From an uncultured Pelagibacteraceae bacterium (GTDB taxonomy: Bacteria; Pseudomonadota; Alphaproteobacteria; Pelagibacterales; Pelagibacteraceae): a DNA stretch of 64,000 nucleotides. The notes beneath the pieces are model-generated. The model was not told the DNA's origin. It searched no databases and worked only from the letters and a program-made list of their open reading frames with translations. Made by a program: the position numbers and the translations under genes. The stretch spans positions 55,436-119,435 of the forward strand of contig CACMHW010000002.1 of NCBI GenBank assembly GCA_902613545.1, given 5' to 3'. Shown here in pieces: positions 9,571 to 18,409 of the stretch. Numbering within the stretch: position 1 is the stretch's first letter; every line of letters begins with the position of its first letter.

Positions 9571-10514
9571 TGATAAAGAAAGATACAAAAGTTGCAGTAT
9601 TAGGTGCTGGTGCTATGGGCTGTCTTTTCGGCGGGTTGTTAGCTGAAAAAGGTTTAGAGGTTCATCTTATTGATGTTTGGAAAGAACATGTAGATGAAAT
9701 TAACAGTAAAGGTTTAAAAATGATGGGTCATGGCGGAGATAGAACAGTAAAAATCCATGCTACTACTGATCCAAAAACTTTAAAGCCAGTCGATGCAATA
9801 ATTATTATGTGTAAAGCTACAGCTTTAGAGCAAGCTTTATCCAATTCAAAAAATATTATTGGAGATAATACAGTGCTAATGTCATTTCAAAATGGTATTG
9901 GGCATGAAGAAATCATGCAAAAAATAGCTGGTAAAGAAAAAGTTTTAGGTGGTTCTACAACACAAGCTTCTAGTATTCAAGGTCCTGGAATAATTCAAAA
10001 CCACGCAAGTTTGCCATCATGGATTGGTGAATACGAAGGTGGTTTAAGTGAAAGGGTAAAAAATTTAGCTGAAACTTTTACTGCACATGGCTTAGAAACT
10101 ATTGCAGAAGAAAATATCAAAAGAAGAAAATGGATGAAATTATTTGCTTTAACAGCAATTGGTCCATTATCTGCAATATTTGATTTACATCATACAGATT
10201 TATACATTTCTAATAAAAATCAGACTATGTCTCGAAAATTAGGTAAGGATATAATCCTTGAAACTAGAGAAGTAGCAAAAGCCGATGGAGTTGATGTTAG
10301 TGAAAGTGATTGTTTAGAAATGTTCAACAGAATAGTAGACTCAAGACAAACCAATAAATCATCTATGGCATTCGATGTTGTAAAGCATAGAAAAACAGAA
10401 ATTGATTTCATAAGTGGAGCTGTTTCTAAAATTGGAAAAAAACATGGGATTAAAACACCTTTAAATGACCTCATGTATAATATTATTAAGATTAAAGAGG
10501 GTATGTACGTATAA
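9570..10514 (+). CDS. Ketopantoate reductase (PanE/ApbA) family protein
   Basis: N-terminal Rossmann 'VAVLGAGAMGCLFGGLLA', 'FQNGIGHEE', C-terminal PanE-like domain. Confidence 0.85.
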   Translation: MIKKDTKVAVLGAGAMGCLFGGLLAEKGLEVHLIDVWKEHVDEINSKGLKMMGHGGDRTVKIHATTDPKTLKPVDAIIIMCKATALEQALSNSKNIIGDNTVLMSFQNGIGHEEIMQKIAGKEKVLGGSTTQASSIQGPGIIQNHASLPSWIGEYEGGLSERVKNLAETFTAHGLETIAEENIKRRKWMKLFALTAIGPLSAIFDLHHTDLYISNKNQTMSRKLGKDIILETREVAKADGVDVSESDCLEMFNRIVDSRQTNKSSMAFDVVKHRKTEIDFISGAVSKIGKKHGIKTPLNDLMYNIIKIKEGMYV

Positions 10515-10519
10515 GACTT

Positions 10520-12433
10520 GTGTCTAAAGAAATTATTTGGCAACCATCAAAAGAGCAAATTGAGAATTCAAAGCTAACTAAGTTTATACAGCATTGTAAA
10601 TTAAATAATTACGATGAGCTTGAGAAAAAAAGTTTTTCTGATCCCGGATGGTTATGGGACAGTGTAATAAAATTTTCAGATTTAAAATTTTATAAACCTT
10701 ATTCAAAAATATCAGATGAATCAAAAGGGACTCCTTGGACAAAGTGGTGTATCGGGGGAAAAACTAATATAGTTTTAAATTGTTTAGATCGACATAAAGA
10801 TAAGGAATTTTTTAAAAATACTTTTATTTTTGCCGAAAGAGAAGACGGTAAAGAAAGCTCAATTACTTATGAAGAATTTGATAAGCAAATCTCAAAAATT
10901 GGGAATACTTTAAAAATAAATGGCTTTAAAAAAGGTGATGTGATCGCACTTTACATGCCTCAATTTATAGAAACTTACATTGCTTACTTTGCTATTTTAA
11001 AAATTGGGTGTGTAGTGCTACCTTTATTCTCTGGATATGGATCAAAGGCAGTTATTGAAAGACTCAACATAGCAAAAGCTAAAGGTATTTTTACTGTTGA
11101 AAAAACATTTAGAAAAGCAAAAGAAATAAGAATGTTTGATCAAATCAAAAGTGAATTAGACCAAGTCATTTCTTTAGAAAAAATTTTTTTATTGGGAAAA
11201 GAGAAAGGAAAGAAAATCTTTAATTGGGAAAATTTTCAAAATGTTTCTGATAATTTAAAGACAGAGGAAACTGATGCTGAAGATCCTGCTATTATCCACT
11301 TTACATCAGGTACAACTGGAAAACCGAAAGGATGTGTTTATACCCATATTGGTTTAGTTGCTAAGATGTCTTTTGATGAAGGAGTTTTAGCAGACTTTAA
11401 ACAAACTGATATTCATTTGTGTATGGCTGATATGGGATGGATGGTGGGTTCTAAGTCTGCAACAATAGCTTCTGCACATGGAGCGCAAATGGTAATAGCT
11501 GAGGGAGTTCCTGATTTTCCTGATGAAGTTCGTTTTTGGAAACTAATAGAAAAATATAAGGTTTCCTGGACAGAGCTTTCCCCTGCTCTCATCAGAGCAC
11601 AAATGATTAAAGATGAAAAACTTTTTAAAGATTTAGATTTAAGTTCATTAAGAATGATTTGTACGGGAGGAGAACCTTGGACGGAAAAACCTTGGAAATG
11701 GTTATTTCAAGTCATAGGTAAATCTAAAGTTCCAATTATGAATTCAGCTGGGGGTACTGAGGTTTCTGGTTCTATATTACATTGTTGTTTACATCGTCCT
11801 TTTAAGGTTGGATCTTTTAATGCTCCTATTCCTGGAATGAGCGCGGATATCTTAAATTTAGATGGACAAAAAGTTTCCACAAATGAGATGGGCGAATTAG
11901 TCATGAGAAAATCATCAATCGGATTAACTAAGAGCTTATGGAATGATGATAAGCGTTACATCGATAATTATTGGAGCGTAATTAAAGATTATTGGGTGCA
12001 TGGTGATCTTGCAAGTAGAGATGCTGATGGTCATTGGTATTTACATGGAAGATCTGATGATACCATTAAAGTTTCAGGTAAAAGAATAGGTCCTTCTGAG
12101 CTTGAGAGTGTAATAGTGAAAAGTGGAAAAGCAAAAGAGGTTGCTGCTGTTGGAATACCTGACGCAAATAAAGGTTCAAAAATAATTTTATCTATAGTTC
12201 CTGCAGAAAATAATGATCAAAAAGAAAGTTTTTTTGAAGATTTAGTTATAAAAGATTTAGGGAAATCATTTAAGCCTGATAAGATAATTTTTGTAAAAGA
12301 TTTGCCTAAAACAAGAAATATGAAAATTATGAGAAGAGTTATAAAATCATGTTTATCAAACCAAGACCCGGGGGATTTATCAACGCTATTAAATCCAGAA
12401 TCTGTAGAGGAGATTAGATCTCATGCAATTTAA
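10520..12433 (+). CDS. Acyl-CoA synthetase (acetyl/acetoacetyl-CoA synthetase-like, AMP-binding)
   Basis: 'IIHFTSGTTGKPKG', 'GRSDDTIKVSGKRIGPSELE', 'KTRNMKIMRR' catalytic Lys region; GTG start. Confidence 0.88.
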   Translation: MSKEIIWQPSKEQIENSKLTKFIQHCKLNNYDELEKKSFSDPGWLWDSVIKFSDLKFYKPYSKISDESKGTPWTKWCIGGKTNIVLNCLDRHKDKEFFKNTFIFAEREDGKESSITYEEFDKQISKIGNTLKINGFKKGDVIALYMPQFIETYIAYFAILKIGCVVLPLFSGYGSKAVIERLNIAKAKGIFTVEKTFRKAKEIRMFDQIKSELDQVISLEKIFLLGKEKGKKIFNWENFQNVSDNLKTEETDAEDPAIIHFTSGTTGKPKGCVYTHIGLVAKMSFDEGVLADFKQTDIHLCMADMGWMVGSKSATIASAHGAQMVIAEGVPDFPDEVRFWKLIEKYKVSWTELSPALIRAQMIKDEKLFKDLDLSSLRMICTGGEPWTEKPWKWLFQVIGKSKVPIMNSAGGTEVSGSILHCCLHRPFKVGSFNAPIPGMSADILNLDGQKVSTNEMGELVMRKSSIGLTKSLWNDDKRYIDNYWSVIKDYWVHGDLASRDADGHWYLHGRSDDTIKVSGKRIGPSELESVIVKSGKAKEVAAVGIPDANKGSKIILSIVPAENNDQKESFFEDLVIKDLGKSFKPDKIIFVKDLPKTRNMKIMRRVIKSCLSNQDPGDLSTLLNPESVEEIRSHAI

Positions 12434-13193
12434 AGATATATTATATGAAGTTAAAGGTGATTACGCTCATGTCACTATTAATAGACCTAAGGTATTAAAT
12501 GCTTTTACACCAGTAACTCTTCAAGAACTTAAGGCAGCTCTCGACAATGCAGAAAAAGATAAAGAAGTTGGACTAATTGTTTTGTCAGGTGCTGGAGATA
12601 GAGCATTTTGTTCAGGTGGAGATATGAACTGGGAAAGCTCTAAAGAATTTCAAGATCATGAATACGAATTTCACATTCACTTAACAAAATGTAGCAAACC
12701 AATCATAGCTAAAGTGGATGGATACGCGATTGGCGGTGGAAATCATATGGCTTATTTTTGTGATTTAACTATAGCAAGTGAGAATTCTATATTTGGTCAA
12801 AATGGCCCCAGAGTTGGTTCTCCAGCCGGAGGAGCTATAGTTGCCCACTCTGCAAATATTTTAGGACACAAACGTGCAAGAGAAATGTGGATGACTTGCA
12901 AAAGATACTCAGCAAAAGAGATGATGAATTGGGGCTTGGTAAATTCAGTAGTAAAAAAAGATAAATTAGACGAGGAAGTTAAAAAGTATGGCGATGAAAT
13001 ATTAAAAGCTGCTCCAACTTGTTTGAAGATATTGAAAGCCAGTTTTAGAAAACAATTTGAAGAAATTTTAAAGATTACCCAAAAAGGAATGGTTGAAGAA
13101 GTTGCTCCTGGTTATTTTAAAACTGGTGAACAGGCAGAAGGCGCTAAAGCCTTTCTAGAAAAAAGAAAGCCAAATTTTAAAAAATTTAGATAA
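12423..13193 (+). CDS. Enoyl-CoA hydratase/isomerase (crotonase) family, MenB/BadI-like
   Basis: 'AFCSGGD', 'GYAIGGGNHMAYFCDLTIASENSIFGQNGPRVGS', 'KRKPNFKKF' C-terminus resembles MenB. Confidence 0.85.
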   Translation: MQFKDILYEVKGDYAHVTINRPKVLNAFTPVTLQELKAALDNAEKDKEVGLIVLSGAGDRAFCSGGDMNWESSKEFQDHEYEFHIHLTKCSKPIIAKVDGYAIGGGNHMAYFCDLTIASENSIFGQNGPRVGSPAGGAIVAHSANILGHKRAREMWMTCKRYSAKEMMNWGLVNSVVKKDKLDEEVKKYGDEILKAAPTCLKILKASFRKQFEEILKITQKGMVEEVAPGYFKTGEQAEGAKAFLEKRKPNFKKFR

Positions 13194-14281
13194 TGAAAGT
13201 TAAATCAATCAAAGCAATCACTTTGAGTATGCCGTTTAGCCATGGAGGAAAAAAGGTAATTTTTCATGGAAAAGAATGGAAAAGTTTAGAATTTAACTTA
13301 GTAAAAATTGAAACAGATAAAGGTATCACTGGTTGGGGTGAAGCCTTTGGTTATACAAGTTGGAAAGCAGTAAAAATAGCAATTGAAGAAATGGTGGCTC
13401 CTTTACTCGTTGGAAAAGATATGAGTAATATACCGGAACTTCTTTTAACCCTTCAAAAATCTTTGCACTTATTTGGTAGATACGGGATAACAATGTTTGC
13501 AATATCTGGTGTTGAAATTGCATTATGGGATGCTTTAGGTAAAGAAAAGAATAAGCCAATTCATGAATTGTTAGGAAAAAAAAATAAAGATTTATTCAAA
13601 GCTTATTCAAGTCTTTTTAGATATGGAGATCCAAAAATTATAGAACAGAAATGTAAGCAATCATTAGATGATGGTTACCAAGCTATAAAACTTCATGAAA
13701 TAGAAAATGATTGCATTGAGGCTGGAAGAAAAGGAACAGGTAATCTTCCTTTAATGTTAGATACTAATTGTCCTTGGACTTATGAAGAAGCACTATCCAA
13801 AAAAGATTTTTTAAAAAGCATGAAACTCACTTGGTTAGAAGAACCTATTTACCCACCAGAGGATTATGAAACTCTCGCAAAATTAAATAAAGAACTAGGA
13901 TTACCTATAGCTTGTGGAGAGAATGCTTGTACAGAATTTGAGTTTAAATCAATGATTAAACAAAAAGCAGTTACTTTTGTTCAACCGTCAGTAATAAAAG
14001 TTGGTGGTATTTACGAGATGTTCAAAATAATTCAGCATGCAGAAAAAAATGATATCTCTGTAATGCCTCATACTGCTTATTTTGGACCAGGTTTTTTAGC
14101 TACTCTTCAATTAGCTGCGTTGATGGAAAAAGACACATATATTGAGAGATTTTATTTAGATATTGATCAAGAATTCTACCCAAATTTTAAAAGAGCATTA
14201 AATGGGAAATATAAATTACCTTCAGGACCAGGTCTTGGTATTGACTTAGATTATAATAAATTAAGTAAATATGAAATATAG
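13193..14281 (+). CDS. Mandelate racemase/muconate lactonizing enzyme family (enolase superfamily)
   Basis: Metal ligands in 'LMLDTN', 'LEEP', 'CGENA'; 'QAIKLHE'; 'VMPHTAYFGPG'. Confidence 0.88.
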   Translation: MKVKSIKAITLSMPFSHGGKKVIFHGKEWKSLEFNLVKIETDKGITGWGEAFGYTSWKAVKIAIEEMVAPLLVGKDMSNIPELLLTLQKSLHLFGRYGITMFAISGVEIALWDALGKEKNKPIHELLGKKNKDLFKAYSSLFRYGDPKIIEQKCKQSLDDGYQAIKLHEIENDCIEAGRKGTGNLPLMLDTNCPWTYEEALSKKDFLKSMKLTWLEEPIYPPEDYETLAKLNKELGLPIACGENACTEFEFKSMIKQKAVTFVQPSVIKVGGIYEMFKIIQHAEKNDISVMPHTAYFGPGFLATLQLAALMEKDTYIERFYLDIDQEFYPNFKRALNGKYKLPSGPGLGIDLDYNKLSKYEI

Positions 14282-14921
14282 ATCTGTTTTATTCGTTCCA
14301 GGACATGAAGAAAAAAAAATTAAAAAAGCTTATACATTAAATGCAGATTTAATTGTTCTTGACTTAGAGTCAACTGTTCCTGATGATCAGAAAGAACAGG
14401 CTAAAAAAATAATAAAAGAATGCAATGTTAATAAAAATCAAACATATATAAGGGTAAATAATAATTCAGATTTAGAATTTGTTACATCAGAAAAATTCCC
14501 TGGAATATTTCTTCCATTTACAGAAACAAAAAAACAATTAATTGAGATAGATATATTATTAAAAAAAACTGAGAAATTGAAAACTGATATAATCCCAATT
14601 TTGGAAAGTATAAACGGTCTAGCTAATCTTGAGGAAATTTGCTCTTTTTCAGAAAGAATTCAAATTATATCTTTTGGATCTCATGATTTAGCTAAATCTA
14701 TAAATCTTGAGATTTCAGAAGATGAAAAAGAAATATTAGAATTTAGAAAAAATATAGTAAATAAATCTAAAAATATTAAGAGCCCAATTGATACCTCTTA
14801 TTTAAATTTTAAAGATTTAAATGGATTTGAAAAATCATGTAATATGGTTAAAAAATTAGGTTTTGGTGGTAAAGCCTGTATACATCCGGATCAAGTTCAA
14901 ATCTCAAACAAAATTTTTTAA
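14271..14921 (+). CDS. HpcH/HpaI aldolase / citrate lyase beta (CitE)-like, short
   Basis: 'RSVLFVPGHEEKKIKKA', 'DLIVLDLESTVPDDQK', 'GFGGKACIHPDQV'. Confidence 0.8.
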   Translation: MKYRSVLFVPGHEEKKIKKAYTLNADLIVLDLESTVPDDQKEQAKKIIKECNVNKNQTYIRVNNNSDLEFVTSEKFPGIFLPFTETKKQLIEIDILLKKTEKLKTDIIPILESINGLANLEEICSFSERIQIISFGSHDLAKSINLEISEDEKEILEFRKNIVNKSKNIKSPIDTSYLNFKDLNGFEKSCNMVKKLGFGGKACIHPDQVQISNKIF

Positions 14922-15325
14922 TGATAAATACTAAGAAACTTTTGTACTTTGCTTACGGTACAAATCTAAATAAAAAAATTTTTTTAAAGAAATATAAAAA
15001 TGCCAAATATCTGAGCAAGCATATTTTGAAAGGATTTGAATTAGTCTTTAGATCAAAATATAGAATACCAGATATACAAAGAAAAAAGGGTTCCAGTGTA
15101 AAAGGCATAATCTATGAAATAGATAAAGCAACCGAGAAAAAATTAGATAGATACGAAGACTATCCTAAGTTATATATAAAAAAATTTTTTAATAAAAATA
15201 GAAAAAATGTAATGTATTATTTCATGAAAAGAAAAACTCCTATTTTGAAGCCTGCAAAATATTACCTAAAAGTCATGAAAAGTGGTTATCGACAAAATAA
15301 CTATAAATTTAATCTTAAATATTAA
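14921..15325 (+). CDS. Gamma-glutamylcyclotransferase (GGCT/AIG2)-like protein
   Basis: 'LLYFAYGTNLNKKIF', 'GIIYEIDKATEKKLDRYEDYP'. Confidence 0.75.
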   Translation: MINTKKLLYFAYGTNLNKKIFLKKYKNAKYLSKHILKGFELVFRSKYRIPDIQRKKGSSVKGIIYEIDKATEKKLDRYEDYPKLYIKKFFNKNRKNVMYYFMKRKTPILKPAKYYLKVMKSGYRQNNYKFNLKY

Positions 15326-15326
15326 A

Positions 15327-16367
15327 GTGAAAAACAAAATAAAGATTGCGGTTGTTGGGATTGGTTTGATGGGTAGTCAACATTTAAAAGCTTTAAGCGT
15401 TTCAAAAAAAGCAAAGCTCCATTCAATTGTCGATGTAAATAAAAATTCAATTATTCAAGCTAAAAAATTTAAAGTTCCATTCTATAGATCGTCGACTGAA
15501 TTATTAGATAATAATAAACCAGATGCCGTAATTGTTGCTACACCTAATCAGTTTCACGAAAAACATACGATAAGTTTTTTAAATGCAAAAATACCTGTTT
15601 TATTAGAAAAACCAATTTCCGATAATATTTCAAAAGCAAAAAAAATTATTCAAAGTTCAAAAAAAAATAAAACTCATCTGCTTATTGGCTATCATAGAAG
15701 GCACAACAGTATCGTAACTAAAGTAAAGAAACAAATCGATAGCGGAAATCTTGGAAAAATTGTTGCTGCTAATGTTATGTGTTGGTTATACAAAAATAAA
15801 GATTGGTACAAAGAAAAATGGCGTATTAAAAAAGGAGGAGGTCCTCTAGGTATTAATCTAGTACATGATATTGATCTTATTTGTTACTTGCTAGGTCCCA
15901 TAACACATGTTCAAGCAACAACCTCAAATAAAATTAGAAAATATGAAGTTGAAGATACTGCAATTGTTAATTTTACTTTTAGATCAGGTACTTTATGTAC
16001 ATTAAGTGTTTCTGATACAATTGTAGCTCCTTACAGTTATGAGCTTACAGCTGGAGAAAACCCTGCATACCCTATAACAAATCAATCAGCATATTTTATT
16101 GGAGGGACAAAAGGCTCGATACAATTTCCTAATTTAAAACATTGGTACAATAGAGGTGAGAGAAGTTGGTGGAAACCAATCTATCATAAGGATTTTAATA
16201 TTCGTTTGAGTAGATTTACTTTAATAAATCAAATTGATCACTTATGCGATGTTGTGTCTGGAAAAGCTAAACCTAAAGTAAGTGGAAATGATGGCTTGCA
16301 ATCGCTTAAAATATTTGATGCCATACTAAGAAGTACTAAAACTGGGAAAAAAATAAGAGTAAACTAA
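15327..16367 (+). CDS. Gfo/Idh/MocA family oxidoreductase (1 of 3; GTG start)
   Basis: 'IAVVGIGLMGSQH', 'VLLEKPISD', 'GGGPLGINLVHDIDLICYLLG'. Confidence 0.87.
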   Translation: MKNKIKIAVVGIGLMGSQHLKALSVSKKAKLHSIVDVNKNSIIQAKKFKVPFYRSSTELLDNNKPDAVIVATPNQFHEKHTISFLNAKIPVLLEKPISDNISKAKKIIQSSKKNKTHLLIGYHRRHNSIVTKVKKQIDSGNLGKIVAANVMCWLYKNKDWYKEKWRIKKGGGPLGINLVHDIDLICYLLGPITHVQATTSNKIRKYEVEDTAIVNFTFRSGTLCTLSVSDTIVAPYSYELTAGENPAYPITNQSAYFIGGTKGSIQFPNLKHWYNRGERSWWKPIYHKDFNIRLSRFTLINQIDHLCDVVSGKAKPKVSGNDGLQSLKIFDAILRSTKTGKKIRVN

Positions 16368-17497
16368 TGAAAAGACTTAAACTTGGTATCATTGGTGGTG
16401 GCCCTGGATCTTGGATTGGTCATGTACATAGAATAGCCTCAAGATTCGATGATAAATATGAAATTGTAGCTGGCGTTTTTTCAAGAAATTATAAAATCAA
16501 TCAATCTTTTGGGACAAGTATAGGAATAAAAAAAAATAGGTGTTACAAAAATTATAAAGATCTTTGCTATTCTGAAAAAAAAATTAAAAATGGAATCGAT
16601 GTAGTAGCGATTATGACACCCCCTGGTAGTCATCAAGAAATAGCGGAATTATTTATTACAAATAACATTCATGTAATATCTGATAAACCATTTGCAGGTT
16701 CTCTACCTCAAGCTAAAAAACTTTATAAAACAATTAAAAGTAATAAAAAGATTGTTTACGGGCTCACACATAATTATTCGGCCTATCCAATGGTAAGACA
16801 TGCTAAAAAATTAGTAGAAGATAAGAAGCTTGGAAATATTGAATATATTAACGTCGAATATGTTCAAGATTGGTCTAACGGTAAAAAAGTCACCCCGGGT
16901 TCTGCAAAAAAAATATTTAAATGGAAATTAGATAAAAAAATAGCTGGAGTTTCTACTGTGCTTAATGAAATAGGATCTCATGCATATCATTTATGTAATT
17001 ACATTACTGGTCTTAAAGGAAAAAGCTTATTTGCAGATATCAAGCAATACTCAAAAAAAATTAAATTTGATACAAACGCTCAAGTTTTCATAAATTACGA
17101 GAATGGAGCAAAGGGTTTATTTTGGGCATCAACTACTGCTAAAGGGGGTGTTTATGGATTAAGAATAAGAATATTTGGTTCGAAGGGAAGTTTGGAATGG
17201 GTACAGAATGACCCCAACTATCTAAAATATAATGCTGCTAATGGTGCAACAAAAGTTTTAGAAAGAGGTTTCAATGAAAGTGGTTATTCAAAAAACTTTT
17301 CAAGAATTAAGTACGGGCATCCTGAGGGATATTTAAGTGCCTTTTCAAATTTATATAAAGAAATTGCATCAAAAATTAATTCAAAAAATAGTAAGAAAAG
17401 GTTTTATTTTCCAACAGCGTATGAAGGTTTGCTTACAGCAAGATTTATAGACGGATGTGTTAAGTCATCATCCAAGAAAAAATGGGTAGCTTTTTAA
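16367..17497 (+). CDS. Gfo/Idh/MocA family oxidoreductase (2 of 3)
   Basis: 'LGIIGGGPGSWIGHVH', 'ISDKPFAGSLPQAKKL', 'NEIGSHAYHLCNYITG'. Confidence 0.87.
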   Translation: MKRLKLGIIGGGPGSWIGHVHRIASRFDDKYEIVAGVFSRNYKINQSFGTSIGIKKNRCYKNYKDLCYSEKKIKNGIDVVAIMTPPGSHQEIAELFITNNIHVISDKPFAGSLPQAKKLYKTIKSNKKIVYGLTHNYSAYPMVRHAKKLVEDKKLGNIEYINVEYVQDWSNGKKVTPGSAKKIFKWKLDKKIAGVSTVLNEIGSHAYHLCNYITGLKGKSLFADIKQYSKKIKFDTNAQVFINYENGAKGLFWASTTAKGGVYGLRIRIFGSKGSLEWVQNDPNYLKYNAANGATKVLERGFNESGYSKNFSRIKYGHPEGYLSAFSNLYKEIASKINSKNSKKRFYFPTAYEGLLTARFIDGCVKSSSKKKWVAF

Positions 17498-18409
17498 ATG
17501 ATTAAATCCTGTGTGATAGGATTATCAAAAGTTGGTATAATTCATTGTAAAAGTTTAATAAAAATAAAAAAAACTTCATTAAATTATATTTTTGATAAAA
17601 ATTACAATCTAAGCAAAAGACTATCTAAAAAATTTAAATGTAACACTTCAAGAAACTTCGATAGTATATTAAAAAAAAAAGATATAGAACTATTTATAAT
17701 TGCATCACCTACAATTACACATGATTTTTACATAAAAAAATTAATAAAATTTAGGAAAATGATCTATTGTGAAAAACCAATTACAAATAATAATAAAAGC
17801 CTTAATAAACTCAAATACTTAATAAAAAAACATAAAATTAAATTTTGCGCTGGTTTAAATCGTAGATTTTCAAAGGAATATGTTGCTTTAAAAAAGAAAA
17901 TTAACAAAAAAAAAGTTAATTATATCCAAATAATATCTAGATCGGCCAATCATAATATTAATTTATCAATAAGAAACGGAGGTCTTTTTTTTGATAAAGG
18001 ATTTCATTTTTTTGATTTAGCTTGTTGGTTGAGTAATTCGAAACCACAGAAAATGATTGTAATTTCAAAATCAATTAGTTCCGAGGATTTCTTAAATAAT
18101 GGAGATTTCTCAGATGCAATAATTAATTTAAAACTCATGAATGGAATAGTCGTTGAAATAGTATTTAGTAGAAAGTGCAGATTTGGAAATTTTGAAAAAA
18201 TTAAAGTGTATGGTGAAAAATTTTCATTAGACTCTGACGACTTTTCTGACAAAAAGACATTATATGATGACTTTTCTTTAAGACACAGAAAGTCATACTT
18301 AAATTGTTTAAAAAAATTTATTGCAAGTGAAAATAATCTCTTATTAAATGAAGCAATATTAACCCAAAAGATATGTGCTGATGCTTTGAAAAAAGCAAGG
18401 TACCAGTAA
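17498..18409 (+). CDS. Gfo/Idh/MocA family oxidoreductase (3 of 3, divergent)
   Basis: 'YCEKPITNNNKSL', 'NGGLFFDKGFHFFDLACWL'. Confidence 0.8.
   Translation: MIKSCVIGLSKVGIIHCKSLIKIKKTSLNYIFDKNYNLSKRLSKKFKCNTSRNFDSILKKKDIELFIIASPTITHDFYIKKLIKFRKMIYCEKPITNNNKSLNKLKYLIKKHKIKFCAGLNRRFSKEYVALKKKINKKKVNYIQIISRSANHNINLSIRNGGLFFDKGFHFFDLACWLSNSKPQKMIVISKSISSEDFLNNGDFSDAIINLKLMNGIVVEIVFSRKCRFGNFEKIKVYGEKFSLDSDDFSDKKTLYDDFSLRHRKSYLNCLKKFIASENNLLLNEAILTQKICADALKKARYQ

Noticed and set aside
1047-10514. PanB-like and PanE-like genes as a pantothenate biosynthesis pathway
   Set aside because: Key catalytic motifs differ in both proteins, panC is not present, and both sit in a catabolic/transport context. 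Presence of coaX only shows that pantothenate is phosphorylated.
12423-13193. Crotonase as genuine MenB of menaquinone synthesis
   Set aside because: No other men genes nearby and the MenB GSFDxG segment is changed; kept as MenB/BadI-like of unknown function.
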